Shown here in pieces: positions 11,707 to 22,649 of a stretch of 64,000 nucleotides of DNA; position 1 is the stretch's first letter; each line of letters starts with the position of its first letter. The stretch is from Sphaerobacter sp. (GTDB lineage Bacteria > Chloroflexota > Chloroflexia > Thermomicrobiales > Thermomicrobiaceae), in contig JASBVL010000090.1 of assembly GCA_029961075.1 (NCBI GenBank), positions 1 to 64,000 on the forward strand, in the 5' to 3' direction. The notes under the pieces were generated by a model. It was not told the origin of the DNA. It did no database searches and saw only the letters and a list, made by a program, of their open reading frames with translations. Both the position numbers and the translations under genes were made by a program.

Positions 11707-13323
11707 ATGAGGAGCGCGCCTCGGCGTCGCCCGCGCCGCATCCACCTCACGCCCCCGGCCCCGTCCCGCTCGGTGGCCGCAAACGCGGCGATCGTCGCGG
11801 TGGCCTTCGTCGCCAGCCGCGTGCTCGGCCTGGTGCGGGAGATCCTGATCGCGCGGCAGTTCGGTACCAGCGGCGCCTACGACGCGTACGTCGCGGCCTT
11901 CCGCATCCCCGACCTCTTGTTCCTCGTGGTGATGAGCGGCGCCTTCGGCTCCGCCTTCATCCCGGTGTTCGCCGGCTTCCTGACCCGCGACGAGCACGAT
12001 CGCGCCTGGCGGCTCGCCAGCGCGGTGCTGACCTACACCGTTATGACGCTGCTGGTCGCCGGGCTGCTGGTGTTCCTCTTCGCCGGGCCGTTGATGCGCA
12101 CCGTCGTCGCGCCCGGCCTCGCCGAGCGGGAGCAGCACCTCGCCGTCAACGTCACCCGGATGCTGCTGCTCTCCCCGCTCCTGCTCGGTCTCGGCGCCGC
12201 GGCTCAGGGCATGCTCCAGGCGCAGGACGCCTTCACCCTGCCGGCCCTGGCCCCCATCCTGTACAACCTCGGGATCATCGTCGGCGCGGTGACCCTCGCG
12301 CCCAGCCTGGGCGTCTACGGGCTCGCCATCGGGGTAATCCTCGGCGCCACCGGCCACGCCGGCATCCAGTTCGCCGGTCTGATCCGGCGCGGCATGCGCT
12401 TCACCCCCACCCTCTCGCGGCACGTCCACGGGCTGGCCGAGGTGGCCCGGCTCATGGCCCCCCGCCTCGTCGGCCAGGCGGCCTTCCAGGTGAACTTTAT
12501 CGTCATGACCAACTTCGCCTCCCGCCTGGGCGAGAGCAAGGTGTCCGCGATCAACTATGCCTATCAGGTCTTCATGCTGCCCCACGGCGTGCTCGCCCTC
12601 AGCCTCTCGACCGTGATATTCCCGATGATGGCCCGGCAGTACGAGCTGAACCGGATGAGCGAGCTGAAAGCCACGCTCCGCAGCGCGCTCGGCCCGCTCC
12701 TCTTCCTGACCTTCCCCGCGGCGGTCGGGCTCTTCGCCTTCCGCACCAGCATCGTCCAGACGCTCTTCCAGGTCGGGTCCTTCTCCGCCGAGTCCACCCG
12801 GCTCGTGTCGCAGGCGCTGGCCTACTTTGCCGTCGGCCTGGTGGCCTTCGCCGTCGTGGAGGCGGTCACGCGGGCCTTCTACGCCATGCACGACACGCGC
12901 ACGCCGGTGATCGCCGCCGTGGTGACCGTGGCCGCCAACATCGCCCTGAGCTGGTACCTCGCGCCGCGGCTGGGCCACGGCGGGCTGGCGCTCTCGATCT
13001 CGATCACGACCATGATCGAGATGCTGATCCTGCTCACGGTGCTCTATCGCCGCATCGGCGGCCTGGGGTGGGCGCTGCTCACCTCGCTGGGGAAGACCCT
13101 GGTCGCGACCGCGATCATGGCCGTCGTGGCGGCGCGCTTCGCCGGGCCGCTGGCCGAACTGACCGCACCGTCCCGTGGGCGGTCCGCCACGTCGCTCGCC
13201 ATGTTCGTCATCACGCTGGGCGCGGTCGGCATCACCTACCTGGTGGCTGCCTACTACGTGCGCTCCCCCGAGCTGTTCGAGACCCTGGCGCGCATCCGGT
13301 CCCGGCTGCGGCGCGGCCGCTAG
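11707..13323 (+). CDS. murJ: Lipid II flippase MurJ
   Basis: 538-aa polytopic membrane protein of the MVF/MOP superfamily that moves lipid II across the membrane for peptidoglycan synthesis. Some 13-14 hydrophobic segments are visible. The N-terminal ASRVLGLVREILIARQFG and the AYVAAFRIPDLLF segment are the family hallmarks. The N-terminus is basic (RSAPRRRPRR). Other wall genes (murE, femX) lie 12-15 kb away. Length is normal. Confidence 0.94.
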   Translation: MRSAPRRRPRRIHLTPPAPSRSVAANAAIVAVAFVASRVLGLVREILIARQFGTSGAYDAYVAAFRIPDLLFLVVMSGAFGSAFIPVFAGFLTRDEHDRAWRLASAVLTYTVMTLLVAGLLVFLFAGPLMRTVVAPGLAEREQHLAVNVTRMLLLSPLLLGLGAAAQGMLQAQDAFTLPALAPILYNLGIIVGAVTLAPSLGVYGLAIGVILGATGHAGIQFAGLIRRGMRFTPTLSRHVHGLAEVARLMAPRLVGQAAFQVNFIVMTNFASRLGESKVSAINYAYQVFMLPHGVLALSLSTVIFPMMARQYELNRMSELKATLRSALGPLLFLTFPAAVGLFAFRTSIVQTLFQVGSFSAESTRLVSQALAYFAVGLVAFAVVEAVTRAFYAMHDTRTPVIAAVVTVAANIALSWYLAPRLGHGGLALSISITTMIEMLILLTVLYRRIGGLGWALLTSLGKTLVATAIMAVVAARFAGPLAELTAPSRGRSATSLAMFVITLGAVGITYLVAAYYVRSPELFETLARIRSRLRRGR

Positions 13324-13386
13324 CGGGTAGGCGCACGCAGGGGAGCCCGAGAGCGACCCTCCCCGGGGCCGGGCCGCGCACCCGCG

Positions 13387-14916
13387 TCAGATCGGGAACG
13401 AGGAGCGCCCGAGCGGCTCGAGGAGCTCGTCCTCCTCGTAGGCCAGGTGCGAGAGGAGCACGTCCGTGAGGTCGTCGACGATCCGCTGGACGCCCTCTAC
13501 CTGCTCCGGGTCGGTGATCATGGCCCCAAGCGCCCGGTCCAGCCGATCCAGCACTTCGGCGATGACCTCGTGCTCATCGGTGAGGCGCTCCAGCACGGCG
13601 GCCAGCGACTCGTCCTCGCGGCGGAGGTTGGGGAACACGCGCCGATCCTCGATGGTGTGGTGGAGGCTGACGATCCGGCAGTACTGCGCGCAGAATGCGC
13701 CGAGCGTCCAGTAGTTCTGCCGCATCGTCAGGCGGTTGAGCAGGCCCCGCGCCGCCGCGGGATCGATCCGGCCGGCGGCCACCCGCGCGGCGACGTCCCG
13801 GATCTCCGCCAGCTCCTGGCGCAGGTGGTCGTGGACCGCCAGCAGCGTCTCCTGATTCGCCCGCCCGACAGCGGTGACGGGCGCGTTCGGGTCCTTCGGC
13901 AGCCGTGGGCGGCTGTCCTCATCCAGAAGCCGTGACCGCGGCGCGGGGGCGGTGCGCCGCAGCGCTCCGGCCGACTCGAGACGGACGGCCGCCGCCTCCG
14001 CGGGGCGCGCCGCTCCCGCCGTGCCGGCCTGCCGCGCCGCCGCCACCGCCTCCCGGACACCCGGCGCCACCTCCTCGGCGAAGCGGCGCAGGTCGGTCAC
14101 GGGGTCCTGGCCCGGTGCCAGGACGAAGGCGCTGAAGCCGTGCTCCAGCACCAGTTCCGTCAACTGTTCCACCCACAGGCCCGGCGGACCGTCAAGGAAG
14201 CCGCGCGCCGCGGGCGCGAACCGTCCGGCGATGTTGTAGACACGGCGGATGGCGCTCGGATCGCGCCCGGCGGCGCGGGCGGCGTCGTCGACCACCCGCG
14301 TCATCGTGGCGACCTCGCTCGGCGGGGCGTACATCGACGAGGGGATCCAGCCGTCGGCGAGCGCACCGGTCAGGCGCAGCATGCGCGGTCGATACGCGCC
14401 GACCCAGATCCCGACCGGATGCACCGGGAACGGGCCGGGTCGCGCCCCGTCGAGCTGGTAGTGCTGGCCCGCGAAGCGCACCGCGGGACCGGGGGTCCAC
14501 AACGCGCGGATCACCGCGATCGCCTCGGTGAGCGCCTCGACCGCCGCCCGGGCGTCGCGCCGCGGCCCGCCCATGGTGGCGATCGCCTCCGCTGAGGCCC
14601 CGGCCCCGAGACCCAGCTCCACCCGGCCGCCGCTCAGGATGTCGAGCGATGCCACCGCCCGCGCCAGCGTGGCAGGTGGGCGGAGCGGCAGGTTGACCAC
14701 GTCGGGCACGAGGCGAATCCGCTCGGTCTCCGCCGCGAGCGTCGACAGCAGGGTCCACATGTCAAGGAACCCCGGGTTGTAGGGGTGGTCCTGTACCCCG
14801 ATGAGGTCGAGCCCCAGGGAATCGGCCAGGCGGGCCAGGGCAACGACCCCCTCCGCCTGGCGCGCGTCCGGGATCAAGAAGCAGCCGAACCAGAGCTCGT
14901 GGCCAAGATCAGGCAT
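13387..14916 (-). CDS. LLM-class flavin/F420 oxidoreductase fused to a hemerythrin domain
   Basis: 509 aa in two parts. Residues 1 to about 300 form a luciferase-like monooxygenase TIM barrel (GVQDHPYNP, VNLPLRPPATLARAVASLDILSGGR, HPVGIWVGAYRPRMLRLTG). After an Ala/Arg-rich linker, about 360-505 form a hemerythrin-type four-helix bundle with metal-ligand candidates in VHDHLRQEL, LHHTIEDRRVFP, TDEHEVIAEVL and SHLAYEEDELL. The first part would use FMN or F420; the second binds a di-iron centre that can sense or carry O2 or NO. The flanking nitroreductase gene is on the same strand, 12 bases away. Substrate unknown. Confidence 0.85.
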   Translation of the reverse strand: MPDLGHELWFGCFLIPDARQAEGVVALARLADSLGLDLIGVQDHPYNPGFLDMWTLLSTLAAETERIRLVPDVVNLPLRPPATLARAVASLDILSGGRVELGLGAGASAEAIATMGGPRRDARAAVEALTEAIAVIRALWTPGPAVRFAGQHYQLDGARPGPFPVHPVGIWVGAYRPRMLRLTGALADGWIPSSMYAPPSEVATMTRVVDDAARAAGRDPSAIRRVYNIAGRFAPAARGFLDGPPGLWVEQLTELVLEHGFSAFVLAPGQDPVTDLRRFAEEVAPGVREAVAAARQAGTAGAARPAEAAAVRLESAGALRRTAPAPRSRLLDEDSRPRLPKDPNAPVTAVGRANQETLLAVHDHLRQELAEIRDVAARVAAGRIDPAAARGLLNRLTMRQNYWTLGAFCAQYCRIVSLHHTIEDRRVFPNLRREDESLAAVLERLTDEHEVIAEVLDRLDRALGAMITDPEQVEGVQRIVDDLTDVLLSHLAYEEDELLEPLGRSSFPI

Positions 14917-14928
14917 GCCATCCGTTCC

Positions 14929-15621
14929 TCACTGGTGCCGCGGGACGTCGACGATGCCGCCGCCCGCCCACTCGCCGCGGCGGATCGGGCCTGAGGCGGC
15001 TTCGGCGTCGTCGACCAGGGGCGCTACCTGATCGAAGCGGGCGCGGAAGACGAACTCAGGCAAAGGCTTGCGCTCTCGCGGGGCGCGCTCGCGCGCCCTC
15101 AGTTCCTCCGGCAGGTCATCGGGGTTGCCCGGGTAGCCGAGGGCGATCACCACGACGGGCGCGTAGCCCTCGGGGATGGCGAACACCCGGCGGGCCGCGT
15201 CGGGATCACAGCCGGACATCTGGTGGGCGTACACCCCGTGGGCCATCCCCTCGACGACCAGGTTCTCAACCGCCAGCCCCAGGTCATAGAAGGCCAGCGG
15301 GTGCTCCTTCCCGTCGGGCCGACGCGTAGGCGCGATGGCCAGCACGAGGGCGGCGGCATGACGGGCCCACGCCTGCTTCTTCTCCGTGAGGACACCCAGC
15401 AAGCGGGCGAATTCCTCCGCATCGTCGCGCGTGGCGACGATGAAGGCCCAGGACTGGCCGTTGCCAGCCGAGGGCACCCAGCGCGCCGCCGCGAACAGGC
15501 TGCGCAGCACCGCCGCCGGGATGGGCCGGTCGGCAAACGCGCGCGAGCTTCGGCGCTGGCGGAGTAACTCGTAGATCGCAGAGGGCGTCTCAACGACCGC
15601 AGTGCGTCTCTGTTCGAGCAT
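14929..15621 (-). CDS. Nitroreductase-family FMN oxidoreductase
   Basis: 230 aa. The FMN-binding RRSSRAF near the N-terminus, SAGNGQSW and the C-terminal VVIALGYPGNPDDLPEE are typical of the nitroreductase superfamily. ATG 15621 has GGAAG at a good distance; the TTG two codons earlier does not. It is transcribed from TTGACT-17-TAGAAT, whose -35 overlaps half of a palindrome shared with the divergent HxlR gene. Control by that regulator is therefore likely. It forms an operon with the LLM-hemerythrin gene. Substrate unknown. Confidence 0.87.
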   Translation of the reverse strand: MLEQRRTAVVETPSAIYELLRQRRSSRAFADRPIPAAVLRSLFAAARWVPSAGNGQSWAFIVATRDDAEEFARLLGVLTEKKQAWARHAAALVLAIAPTRRPDGKEHPLAFYDLGLAVENLVVEGMAHGVYAHQMSGCDPDAARRVFAIPEGYAPVVVIALGYPGNPDDLPEELRARERAPRERKPLPEFVFRARFDQVAPLVDDAEAASGPIRRGEWAGGGIVDVPRHQ

Positions 15622-15687
15622 GGCCAACTTCCAGAGCGCTGACCTGGGTTACCACCGATCCGCCGGTAGGGATCAGTATGCCGCTCG

Positions 15688-15716
15688 ATTCTAGTTATGG
15701 GTCTATGGCTAGTCAA
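15688..15716 (-). promoter_or_regulatory. Promoter of the nitroreductase operon
   Basis: Minus strand: TTGACT (15716-15711), a 17-base spacer and TAGAAT (15693-15688). It starts about 70 bases upstream of the nitroreductase ATG. Confidence 0.7.
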
Positions 15717-15742
15717 GGGACTTACGATACGTTAGACTAGCC
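15707..15742. promoter_or_regulatory. Inverted repeat, probable HxlR operator
   Basis: GGCTAGTC (15707-15714) and GACTAGCC (15735-15742) are exact inverted repeats 20 bases apart in the divergent nitroreductase/hxlR region. The left arm covers the -35 of the nitroreductase promoter, and the right arm lies just before the hxlR ribosome-binding site. Confidence 0.5.
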
Positions 15743-15760
15743 GTCGGAAGGAGGTCGCGG

Positions 15761-16168
15761 ATGCCATCACGCGCACCGTCACCGTCCGTCGCCGTGTGCC
15801 CGCGCTTCCACTACGCGGTCGAGTTGATCGGCCGCCGCTGGACCGGCGCGATCCTGCGCGCGCTGCTGGACGGCGCCACCCGCTTCACCGAGATCAGCGC
15901 GGCCGTCCCTGGGCTCAGCGACCGGCTGCTGTCCGAGCGGCTGCAGGAGCTCGAGGACGAGGGGATCGTGACCCGCACGGTGATCCCCAACCGGCCCGTG
16001 CGCGTCGAGTACCACCTGACCGAGAAGGGGCGCGCCCTCGAGGCCGTCCTGACCGCGATCGCCACCTGGGCCGAGACCTGGATCCCCCTCCCGGTGGCGG
16101 AGGCCACCTGCGCTGAGCGCGAGGCCGCCGCGGTGGCGAAGGAGGCACAGCCGGAGCCGCGTCAATAG
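15761..16168 (+). CDS. HxlR-family transcriptional regulator
   Basis: 135-aa winged-helix regulator. The N-terminal Cys in VAVCPRFHYAVELIGRRWT is the conserved HxlR cysteine, followed by the helix-turn-helix and wing (FTEISAAVPGLSDRLLSERLQEL, VRVEYHLTEKG). ATG is preceded by a near-perfect GGAAGGAGGT. It is divergent from the nitroreductase. Members of this family commonly sense electrophiles or redox changes through the Cys, which fits flavin-enzyme targets. Confidence 0.9.
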   Translation: MPSRAPSPSVAVCPRFHYAVELIGRRWTGAILRALLDGATRFTEISAAVPGLSDRLLSERLQELEDEGIVTRTVIPNRPVRVEYHLTEKGRALEAVLTAIATWAETWIPLPVAEATCAEREAAAVAKEAQPEPRQ

Positions 16169-16324
16169 CGCCGTCGCTGCCGACGGTGCGGCGGTCGACG
16201 CGACGCCGGCCCGCCGCGGCGCCTCGCGGCGTCGCACTCCTCGACCTCACGGCGGATGACGCGCGGCAGGCGCGGGTTCACCCGCGACCCACACCTGTCG
16301 CCGATCGAGACCTGGAGGCACCCG

Positions 16325-17263
16325 ATGACGTCGACCACACCCGAGTCCGCAGCCGACGCGATCGACCCCGCGACGGAGGTGGGCCTGCTCGCCCTCACCG
16401 TCGCCGACCTCGAGCGCTCGCTGGCGTTCTACACGGAGGCGATCGGGCTCGCGGTCCTCGCCCGCGAGGCCGCGAACGCGACGCTGGGCGTGGCGGGGAG
16501 GCCGTTGCTCCTGCTCCGCGAGCAGCCCGGCGCGGCGCCGTGGCCCCGCGGCGGGCGGAGCCACACCGGCCTGTACCACTTCGCGATCCTCGTGCCGACG
16601 CGGCCCGATCTGGGGCGCTGGCTGCGCCACTGGCTCGAGCTGGGCCTGCCGCTGCCGGGTCAGGGCGATCATCTGGTCAGCGAGGCTCTCTACCTCGAGG
16701 ACCCCGACGGGCACGGCATCGAGATCTACCGCGACCGCCCGCGCCAGGCGTGGCGCTGGGTCGATGGCCAGGTCCAGATGGCGACCCTGCCGGTCGACAT
16801 CGACGGCCTGCTCCACGAGGCCGAGCGCGCGGGAGAGCCCTGGACCGGACTGCCGGCGGGCACCCGACTCGGGCACATCCACCTGCAGGTGAGCGACATC
16901 CGGCGCGCCGCCGCGTTCTATCACGACGTCCTCGGCTTCGACATCGTGGCGCGGTTGCCGTCCGCGCTCTTCGTGTCGGCCGGGGGGTACCACCACCACA
17001 TCGGCATGAACGTCTGGCACAGTCGCGGCGCCGGCCCGCCGCCGGCTGACTCGGTGCGCCTCCTGTTCTTCACCATCGACCTCCCGAGCGCGGCCGCCCT
17101 CCGGGCCGTACGGGCGCGGATCGAGGCTGCCGGGCTGCGCTACCGGGGCGATGGTGACCTGGTAGTCATCCGGGACCCGAGCGACATTGCGCTGCTGCTC
17201 CACGTCGGTCCCGCGGCCAGGGCCGCGGATGCGGCGGCGCTGGCGGCGGCGCTCGGCGACTAG
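16325..17263 (+). CDS. Two-domain VOC protein, catechol-2,3-dioxygenase (CatE)-like
   Basis: 312 aa with two vicinal-oxygen-chelate modules: about 18-135 (VGLLALTVADLERSLAFY, GLYHFAILVPT, DPDGHGIEIYRDRP) and about 180-305 (GHIHLQVSDIRRAAAFYHDVLGF, SAGGYHHHIGMN). The domain order and the GLPAGTRLGHIHLQV segment resemble Bacillus CatE. The His of HIHLQV and the His cluster of GYHHH are probable metal ligands. ATG 16325 has TGGAGG seven bases ahead; an upstream in-frame start adds an atypical Arg-rich stretch. A glyoxalase-type activity remains possible. Confidence 0.8.
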   Translation: MTSTTPESAADAIDPATEVGLLALTVADLERSLAFYTEAIGLAVLAREAANATLGVAGRPLLLLREQPGAAPWPRGGRSHTGLYHFAILVPTRPDLGRWLRHWLELGLPLPGQGDHLVSEALYLEDPDGHGIEIYRDRPRQAWRWVDGQVQMATLPVDIDGLLHEAERAGEPWTGLPAGTRLGHIHLQVSDIRRAAAFYHDVLGFDIVARLPSALFVSAGGYHHHIGMNVWHSRGAGPPPADSVRLLFFTIDLPSAAALRAVRARIEAAGLRYRGDGDLVVIRDPSDIALLLHVGPAARAADAAALAAALGD

Positions 17264-17324
17264 GGCGGCCTGGCCTGTCGGGTCGGCCCACCCGGGCGAC
17301 TGGGGCCACCCCGCGGCTTCCCGG

Positions 17325-17361
17325 CACGCCGCTGGGAGCGGCGTGAGGGCTGGGATATACT
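17325..17361 (+). promoter_or_regulatory. Hairpin and -10 element upstream of lepA
   Basis: CACGCCGCT (17325-17333), loop GGG, AGCGGCGTG (17337-17345) is a perfect 9-bp stem. Eleven bases on is TATACT (17356-17361), a good -10 without a clear -35. The stem could end the VOC transcript or be an activator/repressor site for lepA. Confidence 0.35.
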
Positions 17362-17406
17362 TGTCGTTCGAGCGTCCGCAGGGGTGGAGGTCGCCACGCG
17401 CGCCCT

Positions 17407-19239
<1,833 letters not shown>

Positions 19240-19246
19240 CAGCCCA

Positions 19247-20647
19247 ATGCCTGGGCTCACCCTGGTCGGCCTCGGCGCCGGCGACTGGACCGCCCTCAGC
19301 CCGACGGCGCGCGCGGCGCTCGCGGCCGGCGAGGTCTACCTGCGCACGCGGCACCACCCGACGGTGCACCAGGAGCCCACGTTGGCGGCGCGGCCGGCGT
19401 TCGCCGAGCGCCTGCGCGACGGCGAGTCGATCGCGGCGACGATTGATGCCTGGGTCACCACGCTCGTCGACGCGGCCGCAGAGCGCCCGGTGGTCTACGC
19501 GGTGCCGGGCAATCCGCTGGTGGGTGATGCCACGGTGGCGGCGCTGCTCGCCCGCGCTGGCGAGGCGGGCATCGACGTGCAGGCCGTGCCCGGGGGCAGC
19601 CTGGTGGATGCGGCGGCTCAAGTCTTGCCGCCCGCCGCGCTCGCGCCGGGACTCCAGGTGATCGACGCGCTGGACCTGGCCATGGTGGCCGAGCGTGCCC
19701 CCTGCGGCGGCGGCGCCGACGCCCTCTCACCGCTGCGGCCGCTGCTGCTGTTGCACTCGGCGCCCGCGCTGGTCATCGACCTCGCGCGCCGCGTGCTGGC
19801 ACGCATCTACCCCGCCGACGCCGCCCTGCGCATCGTCGCCCCCGCCGGACCGGGCGAGCTCGCGACGCGGGCAGCGACGCTGGCCGACTGGACGAGCGCC
19901 CCGGAGGACGCGGTGGCCCTCTACGTCGAGCCCGTCTCGCCCGTCCGCAGCGGCCGGACATCGGATGCGCTGCAGCAGATCGTCGCGCGGCTCCGGGCGC
20001 CCGGCGGCTGCCCCTGGGACCGCGAGCAGACGCATCGCTCGCTGGTGCAGGCCGCCATCGAAGAGGTCTATGAGGTGGTGGACGCGATCGAGCGCGACGA
20101 CCCGGCCGCGCTGCGGGAGGAGCTGGGCGACCTGCTGCTCCAGGTCTACCTCCACGCGCAGATCGCCGAGGAGGCCGACACCTTCACGCTGGAGGATGTC
20201 CACAGCGACCTGGCGGCCAAGCTCGTGCGCCGCCACCCGCACGTCTTCGGCGCGACGCCGGCCGCGACCGCCCACGAGGTGCTGGAGAACTGGGACCGGA
20301 TCAAGCGGGCGGAGCGCGCCGAGCGGGGCGAGAGCGATGACGCCCACCCCCTCGGTCGGATCCCGGAGGCGCTTCCGGCGCTGATGCGCGCCCAGACGGT
20401 GGTGCGCCGGGCGCGGCGGCTGGGCTGTCTCCCGAGCGACGTCGCGGCCACGCCGGCTGGCTGGTCACCCCGCGCCGCCGAGCCGGGGGCATCGGTCGCC
20501 AGCACCATCGCCGACGCGCTCATGGCGATCGTGCTGGCCGCTACCGAGGCAGGGGTCGACGCCGAGCAGGTGCTCCGCGAGCGAACGCGGCAGCTTGAGG
20601 CCGCGACCCGAGGCGCGACGATCGGCACCGAGAATAACCGACCGTAG
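19247..20647 (+). CDS. mazG: MazG nucleotide pyrophosphohydrolase fused to a tetrapyrrole-methylase-like domain
   Basis: 466 aa with the YabN arrangement. An N-terminal SAM-dependent methylase-like domain ([31 protein letters not shown]; about 1-220) is followed by a MazG domain (about 235-420) with [25 protein letters not shown] and [10 protein letters not shown] supplying the Mg-binding acidic residues. MazG hydrolyses NTPs, including damaged or alarmone-related ones. ATG 19247 is used because homology begins there; an upstream GTG would overlap lepA. Confidence 0.88.
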   Translation: MPGLTLVGLGAGDWTALSPTARAALAAGEVYLRTRHHPTVHQEPTLAARPAFAERLRDGESIAATIDAWVTTLVDAAAERPVVYAVPGNPLVGDATVAALLARAGEAGIDVQAVPGGSLVDAAAQVLPPAALAPGLQVIDALDLAMVAERAPCGGGADALSPLRPLLLLHSAPALVIDLARRVLARIYPADAALRIVAPAGPGELATRAATLADWTSAPEDAVALYVEPVSPVRSGRTSDALQQIVARLRAPGGCPWDREQTHRSLVQAAIEEVYEVVDAIERDDPAALREELGDLLLQVYLHAQIAEEADTFTLEDVHSDLAAKLVRRHPHVFGATPAATAHEVLENWDRIKRAERAERGESDDAHPLGRIPEALPALMRAQTVVRRARRLGCLPSDVAATPAGWSPRAAEPGASVASTIADALMAIVLAATEAGVDAEQVLRERTRQLEAATRGATIGTENNRP

Positions 20648-20717
20648 ACGCTCGCCTGGGGATCTCCGTGCGCGATCTGCCAGGCACGAGCATTTCTCAG
20701 AAGGGAGCGCGATCCGC

Positions 20718-22547
20718 ATGACCGACTCGGGTGAGATCCACGAGCGTGCCGGGCAGCGCCGCTACTCCACCTGTGGAGAGCTGCGGCCCGAGCACATTGG
20801 CCGCACCGTGACGCTCAAGGGCTGGGTGAACCGCCGACGCGACCACGGCGGGTTGATCTTCCTCGACCTGCGGGATCGCTACGGCATCACCCAGGTCGTC
20901 GCCAATCCACAGCACTCGCCCGAGTCTCACCGGGTCGCCGAGACGGTGCGCAATGAGTACGTCCTGTCGGTCACCGGCACGGTCACGGCCCGCCCGGCCG
21001 GTACCGAGAACCCGGCGATGGCGACCGGGGCCATCGAGGTCCAGGCGGAGCAGATCGAGGTCCTCAACCCGGCCAAGACGCCGCCGTTCTACATCAACGA
21101 GGACACCGAGGTGGATGAGACGCTCCGGCTGGAGTTCCGCTACCTCGACCTGCGGCGGGAGCGCATGCAGCGCAACCTGATCCTCCGGCATCGCGTCGTG
21201 AAGTTCATCCGCGACTACCTGGATGCGCGGGACTTCATTGAGATCGAGACCCCGCACCTGGTGAAGAGCACGCCGGAGGGCGCGCGCGACTATGTCGTGC
21301 CCAGCCGCATCCACCCCGGGCACTTCTACGCGCTGCCCCAGTCGCCCCAGCAGCTCAAGCAACTGCTCATGGTCGCGGGGATGGATCGGTACTACCAGAT
21401 CGCCCGCTGCTTCCGCGACGAAGACCAGCGCGCCGACCGCCAGCCCGAGTTCACCCAGCTCGACCTGGAGATGTCCTTCGTCGACACGGAGGACGTCATG
21501 GCACTCACCGAGGGCCTGTTCACGGCGCTGTTTGAGAAGCTGGCCTCGAAGCCGATCCTCCAGAAGCCCTTCCCGCGGCTGACCTACGCCGAGGCGATGC
21601 TCCGCTACGGCTCGGACAAGCCGGACCTGCGCTTCGGGATGGAGATCGGCGACGTGACGGACATCGTCGCCCAGAGCGCGTTCGGCGTCTTTGCCAACAC
21701 GGTCCAGTCCGGCGGCGTGGTGCGCGGCATCGCGGTGCCGGGACAGGCCGACATCAGCCGCAGCCAGGTCGATCAGGTGACCGAGCAGGCGCGTACCTTC
21801 GGCGCCAAGGGGCTGGTCTGGATCGGCCTCCAGGCCGGCGACGGCGGCGAGCTGACGCCCCGCTCGCCCGTGGCCAAGTTCCTCTCACCGGACGAGATCG
21901 CTGGCATGGCCGAGCGACTCGGCGCGGGCCCCGGCGACCTGATGCTCCTGGTGGCGGATCAGGCGCCCGTCGCCGCCAACGTCCTCGGCCGCCTGCGCGT
22001 CTCGCTCGGCCACGCGCTGGGGCTCGTCAACACCGGGGTCCATGCCTTCTGCTGGATCACCGAGATGCCGTTCTTCGAGTGGGACGAGGAGCACCGCCGC
22101 TGGGAGGCGGCGCACCACCCCTTCACCTCGCCCATGGACGAGGACCTGGACATCCTCGAGAGCGACCCCGGGCGCGCCCGCGCCAAGGCCTACGACATCG
22201 TCCTCGATGGCTACGAGCTGGGCAGCGGGAGCATCCGCATCCACCGCCGGGACGTGCAGAACAAGATCTTCGAGCTGATGGGCTACGACGACGCGGAGAT
22301 CGAGCGCCGCTTCGGGCACCTCTTGCGCGCGTTCGAGTACGGCGCGCCGCCCCACGGCGGGATCGCGCCGGGCATCGACCGCGTCGTCATGATCCTGGCC
22401 GGGGAGGAGAACATCCGCGAGGTGATCGCCTTTCCGAAGAACCAGAGCGCGCAGGACCTGATGCTGGGGGCGCCCTCCCCCATCGACCAGGCCCAGCTCG
22501 ACGAGCTCCACATCGCGCTCAAGCTGCCGAAGCCGGCGGGCGCCTAG
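20718..22547 (+). CDS. aspS: Aspartyl-tRNA synthetase, bacterial type
   Basis: 609-aa class II synthetase. N-terminal OB fold ([19 protein letters not shown]), motif 2 ([23 protein letters not shown]), a GAD insertion and C-terminal motif 3 ([11 protein letters not shown]). His43 in RRRDHGG is the residue seen in non-discriminating AspRS, which also charges tRNA-Asn for later amidation; discriminating enzymes such as that of E. coli have Leu there. ATG 20718 follows AAGGGAGCGCG. In-frame codons upstream are Arg-rich and unlike the family. Confidence 0.96.
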   Translation: MTDSGEIHERAGQRRYSTCGELRPEHIGRTVTLKGWVNRRRDHGGLIFLDLRDRYGITQVVANPQHSPESHRVAETVRNEYVLSVTGTVTARPAGTENPAMATGAIEVQAEQIEVLNPAKTPPFYINEDTEVDETLRLEFRYLDLRRERMQRNLILRHRVVKFIRDYLDARDFIEIETPHLVKSTPEGARDYVVPSRIHPGHFYALPQSPQQLKQLLMVAGMDRYYQIARCFRDEDQRADRQPEFTQLDLEMSFVDTEDVMALTEGLFTALFEKLASKPILQKPFPRLTYAEAMLRYGSDKPDLRFGMEIGDVTDIVAQSAFGVFANTVQSGGVVRGIAVPGQADISRSQVDQVTEQARTFGAKGLVWIGLQAGDGGELTPRSPVAKFLSPDEIAGMAERLGAGPGDLMLLVADQAPVAANVLGRLRVSLGHALGLVNTGVHAFCWITEMPFFEWDEEHRRWEAAHHPFTSPMDEDLDILESDPGRARAKAYDIVLDGYELGSGSIRIHRRDVQNKIFELMGYDDAEIERRFGHLLRAFEYGAPPHGGIAPGIDRVVMILAGEENIREVIAFPKNQSAQDLMLGAPSPIDQAQLDELHIALKLPKPAGA

Positions 22548-22649
22548 CTCGCCGGCGTCGGCCCGGCCGCCTCGTTGACAGGCCACTGCCCGCCTCCTAT
22601 GCTGGCATCATCGGCACGATCGACATGCGACGAGGGAGGCACGGGCACC

